From an uncultured Collinsella sp. (GTDB lineage: Bacteria > Actinomycetota > Coriobacteriia > Coriobacteriales > Coriobacteriaceae): a stretch of 64,000 nt of DNA. Where the stretch lies: assembly GCA_900549715.1 (NCBI GenBank), contig URPK01000002.1, positions 179,362 to 243,361 of the forward strand. The letters are read 5' to 3'. Of the stretch, positions 24,509 to 34,157 are shown in pieces; position 1 is the first letter of the stretch; every line of letters begins with the position of its first letter. The notes beneath the pieces are model-generated. The model saw only the letters and a list, made by a program, of their open reading frames with translations. It was not told the DNA's origin and did not search any database. The position numbers were made by a program, and so were the translations under genes.

Positions 24509-27500
24509 TTAGTTGATACGGATCTCGTCGTTTGCAGCGAGCGCCTGCATAAGGCGGGAGCGCAGGTCGTCCACGTAGCGCTCCACGTCCTCTGCGGACA
24601 AGAGACGACTCGGCTTGGCCAGATCGGCGCGGCGCACGGTCTTGATCTTGCGCTGGGGCTTGGGCGCGGGCACGGGCACGGGAGCAGACGATGCGGCGCC
24701 CTTGTTGGAGACCTTCTTGACCACCTCACCCGTACTCGTGACCTCAGTGGTGCGGCGCTCGTTGTCCATACGCACGCGGGCCTCATCCACAGCGTCGTAC
24801 ATCTCGTTGGCCGCCGCACTGAGCCAGTCGCCCCAGTTAGTTGCAACAACGCTCAGTTCGTTGAGACTTTGAGCGCTGTGGGCACGGTTCTTGAACGACT
24901 CGTATTTGGTGCCGGCGCCTGCTATGGCATCCTTGGCCTGATTGACAAAGCCCTTTTGGCTCTCGGCCTGCGCCCGCAGGTCTTGCAGATCGCTCTCGAT
25001 GCGACACAAAAACTCATTGCGGCGGTTGCCCAACAGCTTTTTCATGTCGTCCTCGACGGGATCCATAAGCGGCTGCAGGTCTTTAATATGGCCGTAGGGC
25101 TTGGGATCTTTGAGGATCTCGCGCACCTTTGCCACGCTCTTCACCGCGCCGGGAATGTCATCGGAGGCATACTCGATACCCTCGGTGCGGCTCAAGAAAT
25201 CCTTGGCGTGGTCAAACGCTGTTCGTTGGTTGGACCCGAAGAACTCAACCACCCTGTCAAAGTCTTCCTTGGCATCGAGCAGGCGGTCCTCATGCTTGGT
25301 GAACGTGGTCAAGAACGCCTCGGCCTCGTTCTGGTCCTTAAGGACGTCGGCCACCTCCGAGCGCATCTTCTCGCACTCGTCCTCACCGGGATACGGGTAG
25401 GCCGGCTTGATGCCCGTGTAGTAGTCGCGTGCCATGGCGAGGCACGCCTCGCGCAAGCCCTCAAGGCGCTCTTTGAGCTCGGCCACGAGCTTATCCTCGT
25501 TGGAGGGCACGGTCTTGAGATCAAACAGATCACGCATGAGCTCGCCCGTGGCGCGCAGCAACCGGTCGCTCATGCGCACGCGCAAGCGCACCTGGGCCTT
25601 ATCGGCATCCTTGCGCAGGAGTGCCACCATGCGGCTGTCGTTAGCTTGAACCGTCTGACCGCCAAACAGCACCTGCGCGCGCTGCTCCACCACAAGCTGC
25701 GCCACCACATTTGCGATATCGACCTCGCGCCAGCCAAAGGGCCTTTGCTGGTACTGGCGCTGGATATCGCCCATAGCGGTATCCAGGTGGCGCTGGTGCT
25801 GAACTTTGAGGTAGTCCTCGACCTCCTTGAGCGCACGCGTGTTGCCCGCGTCCATGCCAGCGAGCCCCGCCTGGACGTTGCCCGCCAGAGTGGAGCGGAT
25901 ATCGGAATCGCTCGTGACCGGCGCGCCGATATAGTCGGCCTTTTCAAAGACTACATCGCACAGCTGCGCCAGCACCTGCTCAAAGACCTGGGCGGGCTTG
26001 GCCGCGCGGACCTCAACCATGCGGCCGTTGACTGCACAACGTGCGTGGAGCACCGCCTCAGCCAAAAGGGCGTCAGCCTCTTTCTCGTTAAAGTCCTTCT
26101 CGCGCATTTTGGCCTCGACGATCTGGCGGGTACTCGGCGGTAGCTCCTGCAGGTTGCGCGTCTGGGCGTACATGCGAATCTTAGCGGCGTTGACGAGTGG
26201 GGCCCAATAATCCACCTCGTCGCTCAAGGCCACGATGGCCTTATCCACGGATTTCAATGCCAGCTCGGCATCGTCCGCACGGCCCAGATCGCTGGCCATG
26301 GTCACCACGGATAGTTCCATGCCGCCCATGTTGGATCCATGAATCGAGCCATCCACGTAGCGGTCAAAGGGGAAGTCGTTGGCCCCGCGGTTGAGCTTGC
26401 GCGCGGTGTAGACGCTGTCGAACAGGCGCTTTTTGATAGACTCGATCACCTGCGCGTTGTCGATCGGGGTGCGTGCGATCTCCTGCGCTATCTCCTGCTC
26501 CTCGTCGGTGAGGAAGCTATAGGTATCGCCCTGGCGTGACACGTAGTTCTCGCGCTCCAAACGGGCGAGGGATTCCTTGACGCGGTCCTTGAGGGCGCGC
26601 TTGTCCACGTCGAGGCTATCGATCATGAGGATGGAGATGTTCTCGACCGTGGCCTTGACGTAGCCGATGTAACGAATCAGGTACAGGAGCTTGAGCACCT
26701 GAACGTCGTAGGGTTCAAGGCCCTCCGCGTTCTCGGCCGCACGGACCGCGCGGTCAACCACCTGGCTGATGCCGTGCTCAAGATCTTTGGAGATAGTGTC
26801 GAAGAAGCGCCAGAACGGCACGAGCGCACCGGTCTGGTCATGCTGGATGACCTGAGCGCTCTCCTGGAATGCGCTCAGCATGGAGCGCTCGCCCGTGGAC
26901 ATGTGCTTGGCCTTGACACCGTGCTTGCGCACCTCGGTCATCACGTCGGGCAGGAGCTTAAACTGATAGCCCACAAACGGGTAGCTGGCCACAAAATCCT
27001 TGGAGTTGGCGTAGCCGGCAAGGTCGGAGCGCGAGCCACCCTCAAAGGTAAAGTTGTTTTTGAGCACGGCGGTGTCTTGCTCGTAGACCCGTGCAAGCAT
27101 ATCGGCCGCCGGCGCGGTCTTCTCGAGCACACGGCGTTGGATGACCTCGTCCACGCTGGAGCTGGAGAGCGAAAGGCGGGTATTGAAGCGGCCTTGGATC
27201 TTTGAAAAGTCGTTGCCCACGGGCAGGCTCAGGTTGTCGATGGCCTCCTGGCTCGTGACCATCACCCACACGCGGCCACCGCAGGCGGCCCCCAGCTCCT
27301 CGACAATGGTCTGAAGGCTCAGCATAAGGCTTGGGTCCTGGTCGTTTGTAATAAACTGACCCACCTCGTCGACCATAAAGAGCAGGCGGAAGTTGCCGCC
27401 GCGGGCCGCCGCCTGAGCGTCCACGTAGTCCTTGACCTTTTTGGCAAAGACATCGGGGGCCAAAACCTCGTCCTCAGAACCCTCGAGCCAGTTCCATGCG

Positions 27501-28177
27501 GCCTTTTCGCTCATGCCGAGCACGCTCTGCAGCACCTCGACGACGTCGTCCTCAAAGTAGCTGTAGGTGTCGCGGGTCTGGAGCCAGGACTCGCCGTTGA
27601 CGCGCTCAAAGGCCTCGCGGAACTCCTGGGTCTTGCCCAGGGAATCGATGTGATCCTCGAGCTTTGCAAGCTTGAGGTCCTCGCCGTAGAAGCCGCGTGC
27701 CTCGTAGAACATGCGCTCAAAGCCGCGAAGCAGCGCCGTGGGAGCCGTATCGCCCTGCTTCCACTGGCCCGCCTTGCTATCGATGTTAAAGAGGATGGCT
27801 TGCGTGGGCACCGAGCAGGCGCGCTCCATGGCAGCCGCGACCATGGGGTCGACGATCTTGCCATCAAAGTAGCGGATGGCGCTCTTACCGCCAATCTGGC
27901 GATTCTCGAGCAGGTAGCTCAGCATCTTGAGAAAGTGCGATTTACCGGAACCGAAGAAGCCGCTGATCCACACGCCGATCTTGTCGGTGGGCGCATCGAT
28001 GGCATCGCCGTAGGCCTTGAAGAACGTGGCAAAGTGCCTCTGCAACTCGCGCGTCACCACGTACTCGTCAAGCTCCTGGCGGATGGACCCATCTTTTGAA
28101 TCCTGAACCTTGACCACGCCGTTGATGGAGCGGTTGATGTCTTTTGCAAAGAGGTCGCGAATGATCGTGTTGTCCAT
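24509..28177 (-). CDS. brxC: BREX P-loop ATPase BrxC
   Basis: A 1222-residue BrxC/PglY-type P-loop NTPase. Walker A is GFFGSGKSH near residues 73-81, inside VWISGFFGSGKSHFLKMLSY, and a Walker B-like LLFMVDEVGQFI lies near residue 270. The C-terminal third is coiled-coil-rich, with a Pro/Lys segment (PVPVPAPKPQRKIKTVRR) before the last ~50 residues. BrxC is essential for phage exclusion and interacts with other BREX proteins. ATG 28177 follows CAAAGGAGCACCC. Full length; no frameshift seen. Confidence 0.94.
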   Translation of the reverse strand: MDNTIIRDLFAKDINRSINGVVKVQDSKDGSIRQELDEYVVTRELQRHFATFFKAYGDAIDAPTDKIGVWISGFFGSGKSHFLKMLSYLLENRQIGGKSAIRYFDGKIVDPMVAAAMERACSVPTQAILFNIDSKAGQWKQGDTAPTALLRGFERMFYEARGFYGEDLKLAKLEDHIDSLGKTQEFREAFERVNGESWLQTRDTYSYFEDDVVEVLQSVLGMSEKAAWNWLEGSEDEVLAPDVFAKKVKDYVDAQAAARGGNFRLLFMVDEVGQFITNDQDPSLMLSLQTIVEELGAACGGRVWVMVTSQEAIDNLSLPVGNDFSKIQGRFNTRLSLSSSSVDEVIQRRVLEKTAPAADMLARVYEQDTAVLKNNFTFEGGSRSDLAGYANSKDFVASYPFVGYQFKLLPDVMTEVRKHGVKAKHMSTGERSMLSAFQESAQVIQHDQTGALVPFWRFFDTISKDLEHGISQVVDRAVRAAENAEGLEPYDVQVLKLLYLIRYIGYVKATVENISILMIDSLDVDKRALKDRVKESLARLERENYVSRQGDTYSFLTDEEQEIAQEIARTPIDNAQVIESIKKRLFDSVYTARKLNRGANDFPFDRYVDGSIHGSNMGGMELSVVTMASDLGRADDAELALKSVDKAIVALSDEVDYWAPLVNAAKIRMYAQTRNLQELPPSTRQIVEAKMREKDFNEKEADALLAEAVLHARCAVNGRMVEVRAAKPAQVFEQVLAQLCDVVFEKADYIGAPVTSDSDIRSTLAGNVQAGLAGMDAGNTRALKEVEDYLKVQHQRHLDTAMGDIQRQYQQRPFGWREVDIANVVAQLVVEQRAQVLFGGQTVQANDSRMVALLRKDADKAQVRLRVRMSDRLLRATGELMRDLFDLKTVPSNEDKLVAELKERLEGLREACLAMARDYYTGIKPAYPYPGEDECEKMRSEVADVLKDQNEAEAFLTTFTKHEDRLLDAKEDFDRVVEFFGSNQRTAFDHAKDFLSRTEGIEYASDDIPGAVKSVAKVREILKDPKPYGHIKDLQPLMDPVEDDMKKLLGNRRNEFLCRIESDLQDLRAQAESQKGFVNQAKDAIAGAGTKYESFKNRAHSAQSLNELSVVATNWGDWLSAAANEMYDAVDEARVRMDNERRTTEVTSTGEVVKKVSNKGAASSAPVPVPAPKPQRKIKTVRRADLAKPSRLLSAEDVERYVDDLRSRLMQALAANDEIRIN

Positions 28178-28255
28178 GGGTGCTCCTTTGGATTTGGGGA
28201 CGTTATGGCAAAGGGTTGTTACCGGCGGCAGAGCCTTGTCTGTGGGGATCCGCGC

Positions 28256-28948
28256 TTACGAGATATCGATGGCGCGGTAGTAGTTATCGGCCGGCAGACG
28301 GTTAAAGAGCTGGAAAGAAGAGCCGTTGAAGCTGCCTGGATAGGCAGCGACCACCGGCAGGTCGGAAAAATCGACTTGCATGCAGTCGAGAAGGGTGTGT
28401 ATACGAAAGAAGGGATAGACCTCGCCGGCACCGGTCAGAAGAATGACATCGCCAGGTGCATGAGGCTCGGTTTGCTCGAGGATGTACGCGGCGATCTTCT
28501 CGGGTGAACAAAACTTGGCCACGTCCTCAAGCACGCGCTGGGAGCCGCGACGCTCCTCTTGACGCGGAATGGCCTTGAGGACACGGCGCTTTTCGAGAAT
28601 TGCCAGCACAGCGTCGTAGAGGTTTACGACCTTGAGCGTGCACGGGAGCTTGCCGGCCTCAGCATCGAGCGCAAGGGTGTCAAACAACGCGCGCGCCTCA
28701 AACTCAAGCGCGGGGTCATAGCAAAAGGTGTGGAAGCCGATCTCATTGCCTATGCCCTTGTTGGCCAAAAAGTTCTCGCTACACAGGCACTCATGCAGCA
28801 GCTGCGCGCGGCGCTCAAACTCCTGGCGGGCGCGCTCGGAGCGGGCGTGCGCCGCCACGACGCTCTGGCGGGAATGGATGCCGATATTGGTGGTGATGTC
28901 GGTTGCCGGGGTGATTGCGGGGTCGACGATGGTGCTGACGGGAGCCAC
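28256..28948 (-). CDS. brxB: BREX protein BrxB (DUF1788)
   Basis: A 230-residue DUF1788 protein, a constant member of type 1 BREX operons with no established biochemical activity. Typical features are GNEIGFHTFCYDPALEFEAR in the first half and a C-terminal FNRLPADNYYRAIDIS end. The assigned GTG 28948 begins one base after the brxA stop, so translation is probably coupled to brxA, and loss of brxA reading frame could reduce BrxB too. It ends 78 bp before brxC. Confidence 0.9.
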   Translation of the reverse strand: MAPVSTIVDPAITPATDITTNIGIHSRQSVVAAHARSERARQEFERRAQLLHECLCSENFLANKGIGNEIGFHTFCYDPALEFEARALFDTLALDAEAGKLPCTLKVVNLYDAVLAILEKRRVLKAIPRQEERRGSQRVLEDVAKFCSPEKIAAYILEQTEPHAPGDVILLTGAGEVYPFFRIHTLLDCMQVDFSDLPVVAAYPGSFNGSSFQLFNRLPADNYYRAIDIS

Positions 28949-28949
28949 G

Positions 28950-29642
28950 CTACATCACCGCCCTGCCGGTGAGGGCCGCGATAAGCGACTGCTCGCCCAG
29001 CTGAATCAAGGCTCGCTCGACATCGGAATCGAGGAAAAGTGGTGACAGGCGCTCGGACTCCGGACCCTGACCCTCGGCGATAAGACCGGCGTGGCGGAGC
29101 GTCTGGCGGAGCGAACCCTTGATGCGCTTGACCGTGGCCTCGGTCCAGCGGGCCGCGTCCGGATACTCCGTGGTAAAGCGCGTCATAAAGGCGTTGAGGT
29201 CAACCGCCGTGAAGGCATAATCAAAGTTTTGCAGGCGCTCCCCCACCTCGACGAGCACGAGCTCGCGCACGATGTCGTAGCGGCAGATCATGCTGTAGAA
29301 GATGGCCTGGTCCGCCTGCGTGGGGGTGCCAGATGCCATGAGGCTGGTTAGGGATGACGCAGCCTCGACGGCGGTTTTGGGGTCGATGCCGCGCGCGGCG
29401 CATACGGCGTCCGTGGGCACCATGGCGTCGAGGCGGCGAAGGCACACGGTTGCGCGGTTGGCGACCATGCGCTCCGTGGGATATTGAAAGAGGTTCTCGC
29501 TCTTTACGCGTACAATGACTTGCTCGTCGCTTGTGCCCTGCATACGCAGGGCAGCGACGATGCGCATCTCATGCGGGAGGAATTGCTCGCGGGTGAGCAC
29601 CCCCCCCCCCGAACGCTTTTTGTGGTTACATCCACAGTACAC
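28950..29642 (-). CDS. brxA: BREX protein BrxA (DUF1819), with a phase-variable-looking 5' end
   Basis: A DUF1819 protein of about 215-230 residues and the first gene of the BREX operon; BrxA relatives are small DNA-binding proteins. Recognisable are FLPHEMRIVAALRMQG, NLFQYPTERMV and ELVLVEVGERLQNFDYAF. The exact start is uncertain. The longest frame begins at GTG 29642 with only one base between GGAG and the start. GTG 29635 has GGAG at ideal 8-base spacing but, with the present 11-G tract, is out of frame and would stop at 29504. A GTG at the end of the tract is another possible start. Coordinates given are the longest in-frame version. Confidence 0.85.
   Translation of the reverse strand: MYCGCNHKKRSGGGVLTREQFLPHEMRIVAALRMQGTSDEQVIVRVKSENLFQYPTERMVANRATVCLRRLDAMVPTDAVCAARGIDPKTAVEAASSLTSLMASGTPTQADQAIFYSMICRYDIVRELVLVEVGERLQNFDYAFTAVDLNAFMTRFTTEYPDAARWTEATVKRIKGSLRQTLRHAGLIAEGQGPESERLSPLFLDSDVERALIQLGEQSLIAALTGRAVM
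29600..29610 (-). repeat. homopolymeric 11-G tract in the 5' end of brxA
   Basis: Eleven consecutive C on the plus strand, hence eleven G in the brxA sense strand, within the first 15 codons of the gene. Tracts of this length slip during replication and commonly switch genes on and off. A length of 9 or 12 would put the well-spaced start GTG 29635 in frame with brxA. Confidence 0.9.
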
Positions 29643-29713
29643 GCTCCAAGGGTGTCAAAGGCTGTCACAAGCGCGCCGCAACCCGGCAGGCAGGCGCGGC
29701 GCACATGACAATA

Positions 29714-29719
29714 ATCATA
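29714..29719 (-). promoter_or_regulatory. possible -10 element of the BREX operon promoter
   Basis: TATGAT on the minus strand about 70 bases upstream of brxA. No convincing -35 stands at 17 bases; a TTGACA lies further upstream near 29750 and a GGTAA...TTACC inverted repeat lies between, which could be a regulator site. The rest of 29720-29942 is AT-rich and shared with the divergent antitoxin-like gene. Confidence 0.3.
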
Positions 29720-29942
29720 CCTGTTGGTAAAAAAGTTACCACGCCCAGAGTGTCAAATGTTGAGCAACAAAATTTAATCCGGTTAACGGTCATTTTCGCA
29801 GCTTAGAAACTTTAACGAGGCCGCCCCAAATCACACTTGCCAGACAACCGCGCTTACGAATGCAGGCACGTACACGCCCAACATCACCCTCCGCTATATT
29901 CAACATAAAGTTATACATATGCTTCTATGTAAGGAGTTTCGT

Positions 29943-30116
29943 ATGCCTGTCGTAAAGCCTATTTCTGATCAGACGCGCGCACTAACTACCATTCAGGAAC
30001 GCGAAGATCACATTCAACGTGCCATCGCTCGTGGCTACGACGACCTCACCAACGGTCGCATTCGCCCCTGGAAACAGGCGAAGGCCGAGGCGGATCGGAT
30101 GCGAGCCTCGAGATGA
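29943..30116 (+). CDS. orphan antitoxin-like small protein (Phd/YefM-like N-terminus)
   Basis: A 57-residue protein. It begins MPVVKPISDQ, as Phd/YefM antitoxins do, but then passes directly to a short helical tail (YDDLTNGRIRPWKQAKAEAD) like the toxin-binding end of such antitoxins, with most of the usual central ~30 residues absent. ATG 29943 follows AAGGAGTTTCGT. No toxin gene follows: the next 130 bp to serC hold none. It may be a degenerate antitoxin or a trimmed regulator. It diverges from the BREX operon. Confidence 0.5.
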   Translation: MPVVKPISDQTRALTTIQEREDHIQRAIARGYDDLTNGRIRPWKQAKAEADRMRASR

Positions 30117-30246
30117 TCCCTCCCCCATGTAACCATCCTGTAAATCATAGCGGCGCAGTCGAGTTTTACCATGATGCGGTCGCGCCTGGCGCTCCACTGT
30201 GCTAAAGTATCCCGAACGTTCAAACGACTACGAGGGGACCTAGAAG

Positions 30247-31371
<1,125 letters not shown>

Positions 31372-31440
31372 CCCGCAACGAGCGGGCCGACCAGCCACTT
31401 CAAACCACTTGTTTTAAACAAACCTGCTAAGGAGCTTTCC

Positions 31441-32604
31441 ATGCGCAAGATCAAGACCATCGACGACATCACCAAAGACGGCGAAGTCGAGTTTGGCGAG
31501 GGCTACGAATTTGTGAGCACCGCCGAGGAGGCCGACGCCATCCTGATGCGCTCGACCGACCTGCACGGCTACGAGCTGCCCGAGGGCATCCGCGCCATCG
31601 CCCGCTGTGGCGCCGGCGTCAACAACATCCCCGTCGAGGAGTACGCCAAGAAGGGCGTCGTTGTCTTTAACTCCCCCGGCGCCAACAGCAACGCCGTCAA
31701 GGAGCTCGTCCTGGGCATGCTGGTGCTTTCGAGCCGCGGCGTGGTGCAGTCGATGAACTGGGTGCGCGACAACGCCGACGACCCCGATATCCAAGTCGAC
31801 GCCGAGAAGGCCAAGAAGGCCTTTGTGGGTCGCGAGCTCAAGGGCAAGCGCATTGGCGTCATCGGCCTGGGCAACGTGGGCTCCAAGGTCGCCAACGCCT
31901 GTGTCGATCTGGGCATGGACGTCTACGGCTACGACCCGTTCATTTCCGTCGAGCACGCGTGGGTGCTGAGCCGCGAGGTGCAGCGCGTGGGCACGCTCGA
32001 GGATCTGTGCCGCGGCTGCGACTACCTCACCGTGCACGTGCCCAGCAAGGCCGACACCATCGGTATGATCAGCACCGAGCAGATTAACCTGCTAGCGCCC
32101 GACGCCGTGCTCATCAACTACGCGCGCGAGACCATCATTGACGAAAACGCCGTCGACGCCGCCCTGCGCGAGGGCAAGCTCAGCTGGTTTAGCTGCGACT
32201 TTGCCACGCCCAAGACCGTCAAGATGCCCAATACGTTTATCACCACGCATTCGGGCGCCGGCACCGGCGAGGCCGAGGCCAACTGCGCCGACATGGCCAT
32301 CAGCGAGCTCAAGGATTACCTGGAAAACGGCAACATCGCGCACAGCGTCAACTACCCCGCCTGCAGCATGGGCAAGGCGCGCGCCGCAAGCCGTATTGCC
32401 TGCCTGCATGCCAACGTGCCCAACATGATCGGCCAGATCACGGCCATTCTCGCCAAGGACAACGCCAATGTGCAGCGCATGACCAACGAGTCCGCTGGCG
32501 AGAACGCCTACACCATGTTCGACACCGATGAGCACCTGGACGGCAGCACGATCGAGGCGCTCAAGCAGATTCCGTCGATGTATCGCGTGCGCGTGATTAA
32601 ATAG
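31441..32604 (+). CDS. serA: 3-phosphoglycerate dehydrogenase, ACT-domain type
   Basis: A 387-residue D-2-hydroxyacid dehydrogenase that makes 3-phosphohydroxypyruvate, the first step of serine synthesis. The Rossmann motif GVIGLGNVGSKVANAC is near residue 140, the Arg is in NYARETIID, and the catalytic His is in ITTHSGAGTGEAEANC. The loop that in many relatives holds the catalytic Glu (D.FE.EP) reads CDFATPKT, without Glu. A C-terminal ACT domain (about 310-387, NVPNMIGQITAILAKDNANV) suggests serine feedback. AAGGAGCTTTCC precedes the ATG. Confidence 0.92.
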   Translation: MRKIKTIDDITKDGEVEFGEGYEFVSTAEEADAILMRSTDLHGYELPEGIRAIARCGAGVNNIPVEEYAKKGVVVFNSPGANSNAVKELVLGMLVLSSRGVVQSMNWVRDNADDPDIQVDAEKAKKAFVGRELKGKRIGVIGLGNVGSKVANACVDLGMDVYGYDPFISVEHAWVLSREVQRVGTLEDLCRGCDYLTVHVPSKADTIGMISTEQINLLAPDAVLINYARETIIDENAVDAALREGKLSWFSCDFATPKTVKMPNTFITTHSGAGTGEAEANCADMAISELKDYLENGNIAHSVNYPACSMGKARAASRIACLHANVPNMIGQITAILAKDNANVQRMTNESAGENAYTMFDTDEHLDGSTIEALKQIPSMYRVRVIK

Positions 32605-32643
32605 CGCCGGTGCCAAGCCTGCCAGACAGACCACGAAGCCCAT

Positions 32644-32680
32644 TCGCCCCCCCGTATTCACGAAACGGGGGGGCGATTTT
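32644..32680 (+). terminator. intrinsic terminator of serCA
   Basis: An 11-bp stem, TCGCCCCCCCG (32644-32654) with CGGGGGGGCGA (32666-32676), followed by TTTTGTT. From 32681 to 32953 there is AT-rich DNA with a small GATAAA...TTTATC hairpin and no gene that I can see. Confidence 0.85.
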
Positions 32681-32953
32681 GTTGCTCCGGACGACTTTAA
32701 AATGATACCCAGAACAAGTTTTTTCAGATAATCGATAGTGAGGCTCCAGTCGCTAAGCACACCCGCTTTGATAAACAGCTTTATCAGGGACTTTAGTAGG
32801 TAAAAATCGGTCTCTATGTGCCGAATGTAAGTTGACTGTCTATTTTCCGAAACAACTTATTCTAGATAGCATTTTTAGGGTCCCTCCAAGGCAAAATTGA
32901 AGCCTTTTTGCGACCAGAACTCTAGCTCGCGCTACCGTTTACCCACCGCGCGA

Positions 32954-34003
32954 CTACATTCCCGCCCAATCGATAAAAATCTCCTCACGAAGCCGCCGTT
33001 CGAGCTCCTGCTGTCGCGGCGTCTTGTCTTTCAGCGGCACATCGAGATAGGACATGATGAGCTCCATCACCACGCGGAAGGCATCGAAGTCGGCCAGCTG
33101 ACCATAGGTCATCAGAACGACGGGATATCCCATGGCTTGCAAGGCCGTCGTTCGATCGGAGTCCGAAATCTTGGATTCAATGGATCCGTGAATGGCTTTA
33201 CCCTGGCATTCAACCAGACACTCTCGGCTGCCGTCCTTATTTGCCAGCAGGATATCGGCATAGCGCCTATCAAGCCCCGAAATCAGGCGGGCGCTGCGCG
33301 TCATACGAATCTCAACGTTATTGGTAAGGCGCAGCCCTTCGCCGCCGCGCAACCTCGTAAGGCCAAACAGCATCGAAGCCTGGACCTCGAGCGGCGATGC
33401 TGCCACCCCCGTAATGCATTTCGCGGCTCGTATGAACGATTTAGCGCCGCGGAGCCCCCGGACCTTATCGACGAACTCTGTAAGCTCAGAGAGCTCGATC
33501 AAGGGAGGTCGTTTCCACAAGTCCGTTGGATTCCCCGAGACATCCTTTACGTTTTCCCAGCCCGACCGTGCGTCACTCCATCGGCTCCCATATGCCTGCT
33601 CAAGTGCCGACTTTACCTGAGGCGCAATCTTGCACACGGCAAAGGTGCCGCACATCTCATACATGCACATGATTAGACGCTCGTTTGAGACCGAGGAAGC
33701 CAGGGTCAGCAGGGTAAAGAGTGGGGACGCAACATCGAAGCCAAACTCCGTCTGCCGCACGGAATCAAACGGCCTCTCCCCGTTCCAAACATGCCTGACA
33801 ATGCGATCGCCCTTACGTCCGCAGCTGCCCTGCGCCAACACGTGTAACGGGGTGCCCAGGAAATGCGTGACGAGCGGATGCTCACATAGGTGCTCCCTGC
33901 GCGGATCGTCCGCAGAATCGGGCAGGTCCGGCATTATTGCCAAGACCTGTGGAGGTATCCGGTGATACCGAAAGGCAGATATGTCGCACAGCATGTCGTC
34001 CAT
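32954..34003 (-). CDS. endonuclease-like protein of a Coriobacteriia-type family (Vsr/DUF559-like C-terminus)
   Basis: About 349 residues. The C-terminal part reads YADILLANKDGS ... CLVECQGKAIHG ... TTALQAMGYPVVLMTYGQL, with the spaced Asp and Glu-x-Gln/Lys of PD-(D/E)XK-like nucleases of the Vsr/DUF559 group. The N-terminal part shares ASPLFTLLTLAS, MYEMCGTFAV and AASPLEVQASMLFGL with the protein at 42244-43434, so the two are paralogues. The start is uncertain: ATG 34003 has no clear ribosome-binding site, the frame stays open upstream into the divergent peptidase gene, and ATG 33994 is also possible. Substrate unknown; a defence role is inference. Confidence 0.6.
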   Translation of the reverse strand: MDDMLCDISAFRYHRIPPQVLAIMPDLPDSADDPRREHLCEHPLVTHFLGTPLHVLAQGSCGRKGDRIVRHVWNGERPFDSVRQTEFGFDVASPLFTLLTLASSVSNERLIMCMYEMCGTFAVCKIAPQVKSALEQAYGSRWSDARSGWENVKDVSGNPTDLWKRPPLIELSELTEFVDKVRGLRGAKSFIRAAKCITGVAASPLEVQASMLFGLTRLRGGEGLRLTNNVEIRMTRSARLISGLDRRYADILLANKDGSRECLVECQGKAIHGSIESKISDSDRTTALQAMGYPVVLMTYGQLADFDAFRVVMELIMSYLDVPLKDKTPRQQELERRLREEIFIDWAGM

Positions 34004-34157
34004 GAAGGGTACGTACCCACCGCATCGTTCGTAAACCCGCCTGGACGGCAAACGCGCTGGCTCGGCCTGCGAACGGTAAATACCGCTGCGCGCACGCCGC
34101 GGATCTCTCAAGAGGCTTACAATCGGTTTGGAAAGCAGACTGATTGTGAGGTTGCAT

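Noticed and set aside
24869..26143. A 424-codon right-facing open frame inside brxC
   Set aside because: Antisense shadow of brxC; no ribosome-binding site or domain.
32647..32653. C7/G7 runs near 32.65 kb as another phase-variable tract
   Set aside because: They are the two arms of the serCA terminator and lie outside any gene.
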